64,000 bases of DNA, from NCBI RefSeq assembly GCF_014650075.1, contig NZ_BMUG01000006.1, positions 476,363 through 540,362 on the forward strand, given 5' to 3'. The notes beneath the pieces were generated by a model. That model searched no databases. It was not told the DNA's origin and was given only the letters and a program-made list of their open reading frames with translations. This DNA comes from Streptomyces microflavus (GTDB lineage Bacteria > Actinomycetota > Actinomycetes > Streptomycetales > Streptomycetaceae). A program made the position numbers and the translations under genes. Positions 33,313-44,310 of the stretch are shown here, in pieces (the stretch's first letter is position 1; each line of letters opens with the position of its first letter).

Positions 33313-34857
33313 ATGACCGCCACCGTCCCACCCACCCCACCGCCCCCGCCACCCGACGCGATACCCGGAGGGGTCGCCGCGTCCGGCCGTGTCGAACTCG
33401 CCCACGGATACGTCCCCGACGACCCTCGCTTCGCCAATGACGACCTGCTGCCCGTCCCGGTGGAGCGGCGCACCTGGACGACGTACAACTTCGCGGCCCT
33501 GTGGATCGGGATGGCCCACAACATCCCGTCCTGGCTGCTCGCCTCCGGTCTGGTGGCGCTCGGCATGGACTGGAAACAGGCCGTGTTCACCATCGCGCTC
33601 GCCAATCTCATCGTGCTCGCCCCGATGCTGCTCACCGGGCACGCCGGACCCAAGTACGGCATCCCCTTCCCGGTCCTGGCCCGCGCCTCCTTCGGGCTGC
33701 GCGGCGCCAACCTTCCCGCCCTGATCCGGGCCGCCGTCGCCTGTGCCTGGTTCGGCATCCAGACCTGGATCGGTGGCGTCGGGATCTTCACCCTGCTCGG
33801 CAAGGTCTTCGGCGGCTGGGCGAACGCCGGGGAGATCGGCGGGCAGCCGTGGACGCTCTGGCTCTGCTTCACGCTCTTCTGGGCCCTCGAACTGGCCATC
33901 ATCTACCGGGGGATGGACGCCCTGCGCCGGTTCGAGAACTGGGCGGCGCCCTTCGTCCTGGTCGGGGCCGTGGCGCTGCTGGTGTGGGTCGCGGTCAAGG
34001 CGGGCGGCTTCGGCCCGCTGCTGGACCAGCCGTCCGCGCTCGGCTGGGGCGCCGACTTCTGGCCGGTCTTCTTCCCGTCCCTGATGGGCATGATCGCCTT
34101 CTGGGCGACACTCTCCCTCAACATCCCCGACTTCACCCGCTTCGGTGCGGGCCAACGCGCCCAGATCTGGGGCCAGTCGCTCGGGCTGCCGACCACGATG
34201 ACGTTCTTCGCCCTGCTGTCGGTCTTCGTCACCTCCGGCTCGCAGGCGGTGTACGGGGTGGCCATCTGGGACCCGGTACAGCTCGTCGCCCGTACCGACA
34301 ACGTCTTCGGGCTCCTCTTCGGCCTGGTCACCGTGCTGATCGCGACGATCTCCGTGAACATCGCGGCGAACGTCGTCTCACCGGCGTACGACCTGGCCAA
34401 CCTGGCGCCGAAGTTCATCAGCTTCAAGGGCGGGGCGCTGATCACGGGTGTGGTCGGGGTCGTCATCATGCCGTGGAAGCTGACCGAGACACCCGAGCTG
34501 TACATCTTCACCTGGCTGGGGCTGGTCGGCGGGCTGCTCGGTACGGTGGCGGGCATCCTGATCGCCGACTACTGGATCGTCCGCCGCACGGTCCTGGACC
34601 TCGCCGACCTCTACCGCCCCGGCGGCCGCTACTGGTACCGGGGCGGCTGGAACTGGCGGGCGGTGGCGGCCTTCGCGGTGGGCGGCGTCCTGGCGGTGGG
34701 CGGCTCCCACTCGGCTCCCGGCAAGGGGCCCTTCCCGGCCGACGGGCTGATCCCGCTCCTCAAGCCGCTCGCCGACTACGGCTGGGCGGTCGGGCTCGCC
34801 TCCTCGCTGCTGCTGTACGTGGCGCTGACCGGCCGGGAGCGTCGCGCAGGACAGTGA
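33313..34857 (+). CDS. NCS1-family nucleobase/hydantoin:cation symporter
   Basis: Membrane transporter of 514 residues with about twelve hydrophobic helices. Family features are WIGMAHNIPSW in helix 1, ASFGLRGANLPALIRA in helix 3 and NIPDFTRFGAGQRAQIWGQ after helix 6. NCS1 members carry uracil, cytosine, allantoin or hydantoins with Na+ or H+. At the end of the pyrimidine/hydantoin operon it most likely imports the substrate. A strong inverted repeat 9 bp after the stop probably terminates the operon. The 121-bp C-rich gap before it holds nothing recognisable. Confidence 0.92.
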   Translation: MTATVPPTPPPPPPDAIPGGVAASGRVELAHGYVPDDPRFANDDLLPVPVERRTWTTYNFAALWIGMAHNIPSWLLASGLVALGMDWKQAVFTIALANLIVLAPMLLTGHAGPKYGIPFPVLARASFGLRGANLPALIRAAVACAWFGIQTWIGGVGIFTLLGKVFGGWANAGEIGGQPWTLWLCFTLFWALELAIIYRGMDALRRFENWAAPFVLVGAVALLVWVAVKAGGFGPLLDQPSALGWGADFWPVFFPSLMGMIAFWATLSLNIPDFTRFGAGQRAQIWGQSLGLPTTMTFFALLSVFVTSGSQAVYGVAIWDPVQLVARTDNVFGLLFGLVTVLIATISVNIAANVVSPAYDLANLAPKFISFKGGALITGVVGVVIMPWKLTETPELYIFTWLGLVGGLLGTVAGILIADYWIVRRTVLDLADLYRPGGRYWYRGGWNWRAVAAFAVGGVLAVGGSHSAPGKGPFPADGLIPLLKPLADYGWAVGLASSLLLYVALTGRERRAGQ

Positions 34858-34865
34858 CACAGCGT

Positions 34866-34914
34866 CAGGCCGGGTCGGTGGTTGGCCCCTTGGGGGTACC
34901 ACCGGCCCGGCCTG
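34866..34914. terminator. Bidirectional hairpin between the NCS1 and ThuA-lectin genes
   Basis: Arms 34866-34881 (CAGGCCGGGTCGGTGG) and 34899-34914 (CCACCGGCCCGGCCTG) pair over 16 bp with one mismatch and a 17-nt loop. It lies between two convergent genes. No U-tract, as is common in Streptomyces. Confidence 0.7.
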
Positions 34915-34926
34915 CGGCTCGTCCCG

Positions 34927-36231
34927 CTAGCCGGCGAGGGCGAAGGACTGTGCCGTGGAGCCGTCGCACGTGCGCTGCACGAGCGCGGTGGACTGCTCGC
35001 CGCCGCCCGCGGGCAGGCTCAGGCACTTCCCGCTGTGCCGGGCCGTGAAGTGGTAGCGCCCGGACGCCTCGCGGACGGGCTTCCACTGCTGGTTGGCGCC
35101 CCCGGAGTACGTCCAGAGCTGGAGCGGGGCGTTGTCGGCCGTCGAGACCCCCGTCACGTCCACCGCCTTCGCCGGATCGTTGCGGGCGGCGATGCGGGTG
35201 AAGCCGCCGTCCGTCGGCTGGAACCGGAACTGCTGGGCCGTGGTGCCGTTGCACGCGTACTGCTGGACGACTGTGCCGTTCGCCGTGGCGGCCGCCCGGG
35301 TGTCGGCGCAGCGGCCGTTGGCGGCGCTGGTCAGGCTGTACCAGGCGGTCGGCGAGATCGGGTCGTCGGGGCCGGGGTTGCCGGTCGAGCCGGTGCCGAG
35401 CCAGGTGAGGCCGTCGAGCAGGAAGGTGTTCTGGGTGGCGGAGGCGAAGGTGGACGACAGCGGGGTGTTCGTGGCGTAGTTCATCGCGTTGTGGCCGAAG
35501 TTGGCGTACAGCATGCGGTAGTTCTTGTTCGTCCACACGATGGGGTAATCACCGCTGTACCAGCTCTGGTTGGGGTCGGTGCCCAGGGGAAAGCTCACCG
35601 GGTCCACCGAGGCCAGCACATCGATGTCCGGGTTGGTCCGCAGGTTGCGGCTCCAGCTGTACCACTCGCTCACCGACGAGGTGAACGTCCCCGGAAGGTG
35701 GCCCGTCGACGGGTGGGTGCGGTGGTCCGTGTGCAGGGTGGCGGTGGTGGGGCCCCAGGTGTTGGTGGCGAAGTTCCCACTGCCCAGGAACTGGTTGTAG
35801 TACCAGGGCCAGTTCTGGGCGCTGGTCGTGAACGCGGCCACATGGAAGCCCATCCAGGCCCCGCCGCCCCGCATGTACGCCTCGAAGCCCGCGCGCTGTG
35901 CGGCCGCCTGCGGGGCGTCGTCCAGGAAGAGGACCACCTGGTACTGCTTGAGGGCCGTGCTGTCGGCCAGCAGATTCCAGTTGGTCGTCGAGGTGTACGT
36001 GAAGCCGTGCTCGGCGCCCGCCCTCGGGAACCACTCGTTGGCTTCCTTCACGAAGCTGATGTGGGCCGCGTCCCAGGTGCCGTTGTAGAACGCGATGACC
36101 TTGAACGGCGCAGCCGCGGCCGGCGCTTGCGGTGCCGCTCCGGCCGGTGAGGCGAGCAGGGTGAGGAGCAGGGCCAGCAGCGCGAGCAGGGACAGGCCGG
36201 CGCGCGGACGGCCGTGGGGGGCCTTGGACAT
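34927..36231 (-). CDS. Secreted ThuA-domain protein with ricin-type lectin module
   Basis: A 434-residue exported protein. ATG 36231 (AAAGGA site) begins a typical signal peptide (about 1-33). A ThuA domain, a class-I-glutamine-amidotransferase-like fold found in sugar utilisation proteins, spans about 45-275 (VIAFYNGTWDAAHISFVKEA, VLFLDDAP, GGGAWMGFHVAA). A C-terminal CBM13/ricin B-like trefoil (about 305-434) has the repeats ending AQQF, NQQW and AQSF. It would act on, or dock to, polysaccharide outside the cell; the catalytic role of ThuA is unresolved. Divergent from a second lectin protein whose module is clearly related. Confidence 0.85.
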   Translation of the reverse strand: MSKAPHGRPRAGLSLLALLALLLTLLASPAGAAPQAPAAAAPFKVIAFYNGTWDAAHISFVKEANEWFPRAGAEHGFTYTSTTNWNLLADSTALKQYQVVLFLDDAPQAAAQRAGFEAYMRGGGAWMGFHVAAFTTSAQNWPWYYNQFLGSGNFATNTWGPTTATLHTDHRTHPSTGHLPGTFTSSVSEWYSWSRNLRTNPDIDVLASVDPVSFPLGTDPNQSWYSGDYPIVWTNKNYRMLYANFGHNAMNYATNTPLSSTFASATQNTFLLDGLTWLGTGSTGNPGPDDPISPTAWYSLTSAANGRCADTRAAATANGTVVQQYACNGTTAQQFRFQPTDGGFTRIAARNDPAKAVDVTGVSTADNAPLQLWTYSGGANQQWKPVREASGRYHFTARHSGKCLSLPAGGGEQSTALVQRTCDGSTAQSFALAG

Positions 36232-36295
36232 GGGTGTGATCCTTTGTTCGTCCATGTGGCGAACGTTCTTCCATGTGATTAAGAAGTGAACGGAA

Positions 36296-36383
36296 CAAGG
36301 TGTCAAGACCTTGGTCCGGACCAGTTGCCGTGTGCCGCTGGCTTGCCGGAAAGGGGCTGAGTCAAGGGAGTTGGTGCCCTTGA
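36296..36383. promoter_or_regulatory. Clustered CAAGG inverted repeats between two lectin genes
   Basis: Within the 263-bp divergent region: CAAGGT/ACCTTG with 6-bp spacer (36296-36313), the palindrome GGTCCGGACC (36313-36322), and TCAAGGG/CCCTTGA with 8-bp spacer (36362-36383). The shared CAAGG core suggests sites for one regulator controlling both secreted lectins. Confidence 0.45.
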
Positions 36384-36422
36384 TCCATGGCTGGGCCGGA
36401 TTCACCTTCCGTACGCGCAGTC

Positions 36423-36451
36423 TTGACGTGTCCACGGAACGGGCCTAACTT
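36423..36451 (+). promoter_or_regulatory. Predicted promoter of the beta-helix lectin gene
   Basis: TTGACG (36423-36428), 17-bp spacer, TAACTT (36446-36451), 43 bp before the ATG at 36495, which itself has an AGGAG site. A good vegetative-type match in a GC-rich genome. Confidence 0.6.
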
Positions 36452-36494
36452 CACGGCCTGAAGTAAGCCCCACCCCCCGCCGCAGGAGACACAT

Positions 36495-38729
36495 ATGCGA
36501 ATGCCCGGCCCCATCACGCCTCGCGGCCCGCGCCGCGACGGACACAGACCCCGGCGCCTCGGAACCCCGCTGCTGGCCCTCGGCGGACTGGTGGCCTCCC
36601 TGCTCACCGCCGTCGCCGCGGCCCCCACCGCCCAGGCGGCGGAACTGCCCAGCGGCTGGGTGACAGTGACGGCAGCTCATAGCGCCAAGTGCGTGGACGC
36701 GGCGGCCGCCGGCACCGCCGACGGCACAGCGGTGCAGCAGTACACGTGCAACGGCAGCACCGCCCAGCAGTGGCAGTTCCGCTCCGTCGGCGACGGGTAC
36801 GTCCGGGTCGACAACCGCAACGACGCGGCGAAGAGCTGGGACGTGACGAATGTGTCCACCGCGGACGCCGCGCCCGTACAGCTCTGGTCGTACTCCGGTG
36901 GTGCCAACCAGCAGTGGCTGCCCGTCGAGGAGCCCGGTGGGGCCTTCCACTTCGTGAACCGCAACAGCGGCAAGTGCCTCGACATCCCGGCCGCTTCCAC
37001 CGCCGACAGCGCCCGCGTCCAGCAGTACACCTGCAACGGATCGGCCGCGCAGTCCTTCCGGGTGGGCGCCACCGACGTACCGAACCCGCCCGGAACCCCC
37101 GACCTCGGCCCCAACGTCTCCGTCTTCGACCCGTCCACGCCGAGGGCGACCATCCAGAACAAGCTCAACCAGGTCTTCGCCCAGCAGGAGACCAACCAGT
37201 TCGGCTCCCAGCGCCAGGCCCTGCTCTTCAAGCCCGGCCGCTACGACGTCGACGCCAACGTCGGCTTCTACACCCAGGTCGCCGGGCTCGGCCTGTCGCC
37301 CGACGACGTCACCATCAACGGCGGCGTACACGTGGAGGCCGACTGGTTCCAGGGCAACGCCACCCACAACTTCTGGCGCTCCGCCGAGAACCTCTCGGTC
37401 AACCCGCCTTCGGGAACCGACCGTTGGGCCGTGTCGCAGGCCGCCCCGTACCGCCGCATGCATGTCCGCGGCAACCTCCAGCTCGACGACGGAGGCTGGT
37501 CGAGCGGTGGCTTCATGGCCGACTCGAAGATCGACGGACAGGTCCGCTCCGGCACCCAGCAGCAGTGGCTCTCCCGCAACAGCCAGTGGAACAGCTGGAC
37601 CGGATCCAACTGGAACATGGTCTTCGTCGGAGACGTCAACGCCCCCGCCAACAGCTTCCCCAACCCGCCCTACACCACGGTCGCCCAGACACCCGTGAGC
37701 CGCGAGAAGCCCTTCCTGTACGTGGACGGGGCCGGCGCCTACCAGGTCTTCGTACCGGCCCTGCGGACCAACACCCAAGGCACCACCTGGGGTTCGGGAA
37801 CTCCCGCCGGACAGTCGCTGCCCATCAGCCAGTTCTTCATCGTGAAGCCCGGCGCCACCGCGTCCCAGATCAACGCGGCGCTCGCGGAGGGCAAGAACCT
37901 GCTCTTCACCCCGGGGGTCTACCGCCTCAACCAGACCATCAACGTCACCCGCGCCGACACCGTCGTCCTGGGCCTCGGGCTCGCCACCGTCATCCCTGAG
38001 AACGGCATCACCGCGCTCAATGTCGCCGACGTCGACGGCGTCAAGATCGCCGGGATCCTGATCGACGCGGGCACCGTCAACTCCCCCACCCTGATGCAGG
38101 TCGGGCAGGCTGGGGCCACCGCCCGGCACACCGCCAACCCGACCTCGCTGCACGACGTCTTCTTCCGCATCGGCGGCGCGGCCGTCGGCAAGGCCACTCA
38201 GAGCCTGGTCGTCAACAGCTCCGACGTCATCGGCGACCACCTCTGGCTCTGGCGCGGCGACCACGGCAGCGGCATCGGCTGGAACACCAACACCGCCGCC
38301 ACCGGACTGATCGTCAACGGCACCGACGTGACGATGTACGGGCTCTTCGTCGAGCACTACCAGCAGCACCAGGTCATCTGGAACGGCAACGGCGGGCGCA
38401 CGTACTTCTTCCAGAACGAGATGCCCTACGACCCGCCCAACCAGGCGGCCTGGATGAACGGTTCGACCCGCGGTTACGACGCCTACAAGGTCTCCCCGTC
38501 CGTCACCCGCCACGAGGCGTGGGGCCTGGGCAGCTACTGCTTCTTCAACGCCAACCCGTCGGTGGTCGCCGAGCGCGCCTTCGAGGCGCCGAACACACCG
38601 GGCGTGCGCTTCCACAACATGGTGACCGTCTCGCTCGGCGGAACGGGGACCATCAACCGCGTCATCAACAACTCGGGAGGACCGTCCAACTCCAGCACCA
38701 ACGTGGCCAATCTGGTGGCGTACCCCTAG
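36495..38729 (+). CDS. Secreted ricin-lectin / right-handed beta-helix protein
   Basis: A 744-residue exported protein. Signal peptide about 1-48. A CBM13/ricin B-like trefoil follows (about 50-195; AQQWQF, NQQWLP, AQSFRV). The rest (about 205-744) has the repeating, Gly/Asn-rich strands of a right-handed beta-helix (for example ALLFKPGRYDVDANVGFY, NLLFTPGVYRLNQTINV), each opening like GH55/pectate-lyase-type pseudo-repeats, with a late GDHLWLWRGDHGSGIGWN segment. It probably binds and cleaves a plant or fungal polysaccharide, but I cannot name the family or catalytic residues. The lectin module is paralogous to that of the divergent ThuA protein. Confidence 0.85.
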   Translation: MRMPGPITPRGPRRDGHRPRRLGTPLLALGGLVASLLTAVAAAPTAQAAELPSGWVTVTAAHSAKCVDAAAAGTADGTAVQQYTCNGSTAQQWQFRSVGDGYVRVDNRNDAAKSWDVTNVSTADAAPVQLWSYSGGANQQWLPVEEPGGAFHFVNRNSGKCLDIPAASTADSARVQQYTCNGSAAQSFRVGATDVPNPPGTPDLGPNVSVFDPSTPRATIQNKLNQVFAQQETNQFGSQRQALLFKPGRYDVDANVGFYTQVAGLGLSPDDVTINGGVHVEADWFQGNATHNFWRSAENLSVNPPSGTDRWAVSQAAPYRRMHVRGNLQLDDGGWSSGGFMADSKIDGQVRSGTQQQWLSRNSQWNSWTGSNWNMVFVGDVNAPANSFPNPPYTTVAQTPVSREKPFLYVDGAGAYQVFVPALRTNTQGTTWGSGTPAGQSLPISQFFIVKPGATASQINAALAEGKNLLFTPGVYRLNQTINVTRADTVVLGLGLATVIPENGITALNVADVDGVKIAGILIDAGTVNSPTLMQVGQAGATARHTANPTSLHDVFFRIGGAAVGKATQSLVVNSSDVIGDHLWLWRGDHGSGIGWNTNTAATGLIVNGTDVTMYGLFVEHYQQHQVIWNGNGGRTYFFQNEMPYDPPNQAAWMNGSTRGYDAYKVSPSVTRHEAWGLGSYCFFNANPSVVAERAFEAPNTPGVRFHNMVTVSLGGTGTINRVINNSGGPSNSSTNVANLVAYP

Positions 38730-38768
38730 GTTCCACCCCTTCGCTGGGCCGCCGCCCAACACCGGTGC

Positions 38769-39530
38769 TCAGACCGGTTTGACGCTGCGGCCCAGCAGCG
38801 CCGTCACATCCACCGTCTCGTCCGCCGACGGAGTCCGCGCGGGCACCGGCCGGTCGAAGCCGGAGAAGTCCACGGTCCCCTCCTCGCCCGACCCCCGAAC
38901 GGCGATCCGCACCGGGTACGGCTCGCCCTCGGTGGCCACGTACACCGTCAGGCGCTCGTCGCCCTGCGCCCGGGTCACCGGAATGACGGGCTCCCCGTTC
39001 ACCTCGGTCTCCCGCCCCTTCGTCAGCGTCCCCCGGTCGGCGGCGTCGGCGTTGTCCGTGATCAGCTCGCGGAAGGTGTCGAGATCGCACACCTCGGTCA
39101 CCGTGAGCAGCCGGGGGTCGTCGGCCTTCGCCTTCATGTAGCGGCCGTCGAGGATCGCGTCGAAGGTGGAGCCGCCGACCGGGACATGGGTCTCCCAGAA
39201 CGCCTTGTCCGGCTTCAGCCAGACATCGCCGACGCGCTTCACGATCTCCACGGAACCGTCCTCGCCCATGTCGACGCCGCCCGTGCAGTTGCCCTCCCGG
39301 TCGAGCGTCAGGTCGACGCTCATCGGGTCGCCGCTTCCGTCGAGGCTGCCGCGCGCGCTCAGGTGCAGGGAGGAGACCCCCAGCAGGGCGTCGCGCGAGC
39401 GGTCCGCGATCTGCTCGGCGCCGAGCGAGGCGATGTCGTCGTCAGCCTGCGCGACCGCACCACCCGTCACGGTGAGAGCGACGGCCGCCGCACCCGCCGC
39501 CGCCCGTGCGGCCCAACGGTGTCCGCTCAC
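38769..39530 (-). CDS. Secreted LppX/LolA-like hypothetical protein
   Basis: A 253-residue protein with a signal peptide (about 1-30, ending AQA-D) and no lipobox Cys. The rest reads as a single antiparallel beta structure: SSLHLSARGSLDG, VDLTLDREGNCTGGVDMG, VGDVWLKPDKAFWE, then EVNGEPVIPVTRA and a strand with VYVATEGEPYPVRIAV. This is the pattern of LppX/LprG/LolA-type proteins, which bind lipids outside the membrane in actinobacteria. Function otherwise unknown. Convergent with the beta-helix gene; its promoter must lie before 39530. Confidence 0.75.
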   Translation of the reverse strand: MSGHRWAARAAAGAAAVALTVTGGAVAQADDDIASLGAEQIADRSRDALLGVSSLHLSARGSLDGSGDPMSVDLTLDREGNCTGGVDMGEDGSVEIVKRVGDVWLKPDKAFWETHVPVGGSTFDAILDGRYMKAKADDPRLLTVTEVCDLDTFRELITDNADAADRGTLTKGRETEVNGEPVIPVTRAQGDERLTVYVATEGEPYPVRIAVRGSGEEGTVDFSGFDRPVPARTPSADETVDVTALLGRSVKPV

Positions 39531-39730
39531 GTCGCCTCCTCGAAAAGGCCCCGGTCAGGGGCGTGCGAACCAGAGTGACCGGCACTTTCGAGCGTACGCC
39601 GGGAGAGGGGGCGCCGCCCGGCGCGCGTACGGAGCGTGAGGGGTGGGGGTGTTTTCGGACACGGAGCGTGGGCAAGGGTGCGGTGATCCCACCCGGGATC
39701 ACGTACGCACGCACACCGCGAAGGAGAACC

Positions 39731-40144
39731 ATGAACCTGTTCACGGGGACGAGGAGCACGGGCGGCACGGCCACGGCGAGGCGGTCCACGGCCGCGGGGA
39801 AGCGGTCCCGGTCCGTCCTGCGGGCGCTCGCCGTCGTGACGACGGCCGTCGCGCTGGCGATCCCGGTCACGTCGGCGACCGCCAAACCGGCCGCCGCCCC
39901 GGCCGCCATTCCGCCCGGCCTCTCCTGCGACACCGGCAAGCACGCCATCGACGAGTACACGGGCTTCGCCCTCTGTCGCAACAACGGGAGCCAGACGCAG
40001 ACCTTCTGGGTCCACCTGGTCTGCGGCTGGGCCCCGGACATCGACGGCAACCACGTCACCCTGAGGCCCGGCGAGTCGGGCCAGTCCACCGCCCACTGCG
40101 GGAAGCTCGGCACGGGCATCGGCGAGATCCACGTCCGCCCGTGA
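39731..40144 (+). CDS. Small secreted cysteine-containing protein
   Basis: A 137-residue precursor with a basic, Thr/Ser-rich N-terminus, a hydrophobic stretch and a probable cleavage site near residue 51 (TSATA-K). The mature part, about 85 residues, has four cysteines (SCDTG, LCRNN, LVCGW, AHCGK), giving two possible disulfides, and beta-like segments QTQTFWVHLVCGW and NHVTLRPGES. I do not recognise the family. AAGGAG site seven bases before the ATG. Monocistronic. Confidence 0.75.
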   Translation: MNLFTGTRSTGGTATARRSTAAGKRSRSVLRALAVVTTAVALAIPVTSATAKPAAAPAAIPPGLSCDTGKHAIDEYTGFALCRNNGSQTQTFWVHLVCGWAPDIDGNHVTLRPGESGQSTAHCGKLGTGIGEIHVRP

Positions 40145-40195
40145 CGCGGGGGCCGTAGGCCCGTATCGCCCCGGCAGCCGGATCAGCCCCACCGG

Positions 40196-40224
40196 TTGAG
40201 CGCGCCGCCTCCTCTCGTTACCCT
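40196..40224 (+). promoter_or_regulatory. Predicted promoter of the amidase gene
   Basis: TTGAGC (40196-40201), 17-bp spacer, TACCCT (40219-40224), about 70 bp before the amidase ATG. Matches the spacing of vegetative promoters. Confidence 0.4.
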
Positions 40225-40295
40225 CCAGTAAGTACGCGTGGGCTGCGGCCGGGACGACCGGTCGGCCCCGCGGCCACGAGGGAGGCGGCACGCCC

Positions 40296-41765
40296 ATGTC
40301 CTCAGCGGAGCCCACCGAGCAGACCGGCCCGGCCCTGCGGCCGCACACGGACCGGGACCGGGCGCCCGCCCCGGCGCCGATGCCCGGACTCGCGGAGAGC
40401 ACGCGCCTGCTCGCCGACTCCACCACCACCTCCACCGCACTCGTCGCCGACGCCCTCGCCCGGATCGAGTCCGCGCAGCCCACCCTCAACGCCTTCCGCC
40501 ACCTGCGGGCCGAAGCCGCCCTCGCGGAAGCCGCCGAGGCCGACCGCAGGCTCGCGGCGGGGGAGCGGCTGCCGCTGCTCGGTGTGCCGGTCGCCGTCAA
40601 GGACGACACCGATGTGGCGGGCCTGCCCACCCACTTCGGCTGCGACGGCGAACGGCCCCCGGCCACCACCGACAGCGAGGCGGTCCGCCGGCTGCGCGCC
40701 GCCGGAGCCGTCATCGTCGGCAAGACCAACTCCTGCGAACTGGGCCAGTGGCCGTTCACCGAGGGCCCCGCCTTCGGCGCCACCCGCAACCCCTGGAACA
40801 CCGCGCACACCCCCGGCGGCTCCTCCGGCGGATCGGCGGCGGCCGTCGCCGCGGGCCTGGTCCCCGCCGCCCTCGGCTCGGACGGTGCCGGGTCCGTCCG
40901 CATCCCCGCCGCCTGGACCCACCTCGTCGGCATCAAGCCCCAGCGCGGCCGCGTCTCGGTCCACCCGCACCACGACGCCTTCCAGGGCCTCACCGTCAAT
41001 GGGCCCCTCGCCCGTACGGTCGCCGACGCCGCGCTCCTGCTGGACGCGGCCGCGGGTGCGCACCCCGGGGACTTCCACCGCCCGCCCGCCGTCCGCGCCT
41101 CCGACGCCGCCCGCCGGGACCCGGGCCGCCTCCGTATCGCCCTCGCCTGGCGGCCCCCGCTCACCCTCACCGGCGCCGGCCCCGACCCCGAGGTGCGCCG
41201 GGCCGTCGCCGCGCTCGCCGAGACCCTGGCCCGGCTCGGCCACCATGTCGAGGAGGCCCGCCCCCGGTACGGGCTGATCGGCCTCGCCTTCGTCCCCCGC
41301 GCCACCGCCGGCATCGCCGAATTCGCCGCCCGCCACCCCGAACCGGCCCTCCTCGACCCCCGCACCCGCAGCGCCCTGCGGACCGGGACGCGGCTCGGCG
41401 GCCGGGTGGTGCGGGCCGCCCGCGCCCGAGAGGTGCGCCAGCACCACCGCATCGGAGCCCTCTTCGACGGGTACGACGTGCTCCTCACCCCGACGACCGC
41501 CGCACCCCCGCCCCGTATCGGCACCTTCGACCGGCTCAGCGCCTGGCGCACCGACGTCACGATGGCGGCCGCCTGCCCCTACGCCTGGCCGTGGAACGTC
41601 CTCGGCTGGCCCGGCGTGAACGTCCCGGCCGGCTTCACGCGCTCCGGCCTCCCCGTCGGCGCCCAGCTGCTCGGCCCCTCCCGCAGCGAGGAGCGGCTGA
41701 TCGCCCTGGCCGCCCAGCTGGAGGACGACCTGCGCTGGCACGACCACCGCCCGCCGTCCCCGTAA
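40296..41765 (+). CDS. Amidase-signature family amidase
   Basis: A 489-residue hydrolase with the Ser-cisSer-Lys triad: Lys102 in VAVKDDTD, cis-Ser177 in PGGSSGGSAA, nucleophile Ser200 in GSDGAGSVRIP. Family members hydrolyse amides of small or fatty acids, or act as GatA; the surrounding genes give no GatB/GatC partner, so a free-standing amidase is likely. The first 30 residues are disordered. Substrate unknown. The gene stands alone before the isocitrate dehydrogenase gene. Confidence 0.9.
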   Translation: MSSAEPTEQTGPALRPHTDRDRAPAPAPMPGLAESTRLLADSTTTSTALVADALARIESAQPTLNAFRHLRAEAALAEAAEADRRLAAGERLPLLGVPVAVKDDTDVAGLPTHFGCDGERPPATTDSEAVRRLRAAGAVIVGKTNSCELGQWPFTEGPAFGATRNPWNTAHTPGGSSGGSAAAVAAGLVPAALGSDGAGSVRIPAAWTHLVGIKPQRGRVSVHPHHDAFQGLTVNGPLARTVADAALLLDAAAGAHPGDFHRPPAVRASDAARRDPGRLRIALAWRPPLTLTGAGPDPEVRRAVAALAETLARLGHHVEEARPRYGLIGLAFVPRATAGIAEFAARHPEPALLDPRTRSALRTGTRLGGRVVRAARAREVRQHHRIGALFDGYDVLLTPTTAAPPPRIGTFDRLSAWRTDVTMAAACPYAWPWNVLGWPGVNVPAGFTRSGLPVGAQLLGPSRSEERLIALAAQLEDDLRWHDHRPPSP

Positions 41766-41852
41766 CCCGGAGTGATCGCAGGCTCACCGGACCCCGTACG
41801 GACTGTGAAGCCGTGCGGGGGCCTTGTGGAGCCGCGGGCGGCGACGAGATAT

Positions 41853-41864
41853 CTTGATGTCAAG
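41853..41864. promoter_or_regulatory. CTTGA-TG-TCAAG dyad before isocitrate dehydrogenase
   Basis: CTTGA (41853-41857), TG, TCAAG (41860-41864) within an AT-richer patch (GATATCTTGATGTCAAGCAA) 30 bp before the GTG start. Position suits an operator overlapping the promoter. The dyad resembles TCTTGATGTCAAGA-type sites sometimes found at central-metabolism genes; the binding protein is unknown to me. Confidence 0.4.
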
Positions 41865-41894
41865 CAATGTTGCAGACGTGGAGCGGAGCACCCG

Positions 41895-44117
<2,223 letters not shown>

Positions 44118-44126
44118 CCTGATGTC

Positions 44127-44183
44127 GGGCGGACCCGTCCGCCCACCGTTCCGCCCCGGCCGGCCCTGTGCCCGCCGGGGCGG
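44127..44183 (+). terminator. Two hairpins after isocitrate dehydrogenase
   Basis: GGGCGGAC-CC-GTCCGCCC (44127-44144) is a perfect 8-bp stem; CCGCCCCGGC (44151-44160) pairs with GCCGGGGCGG (44174-44183). Together they form a credible double terminator for idh 10 bp after its stop. Confidence 0.7.
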
Positions 44184-44310
44184 TTCGCGTCTCCGGATGT
44201 CCCGTGAGCCTCTCCGGCCCCTCTAACCCACATACGCCCCCGACGCGCAACGGACCCATCAGTTTCACTTGATCGGGCGAACGACCAATCCGCCCGTCCC
44301 ACGGCTCCGA

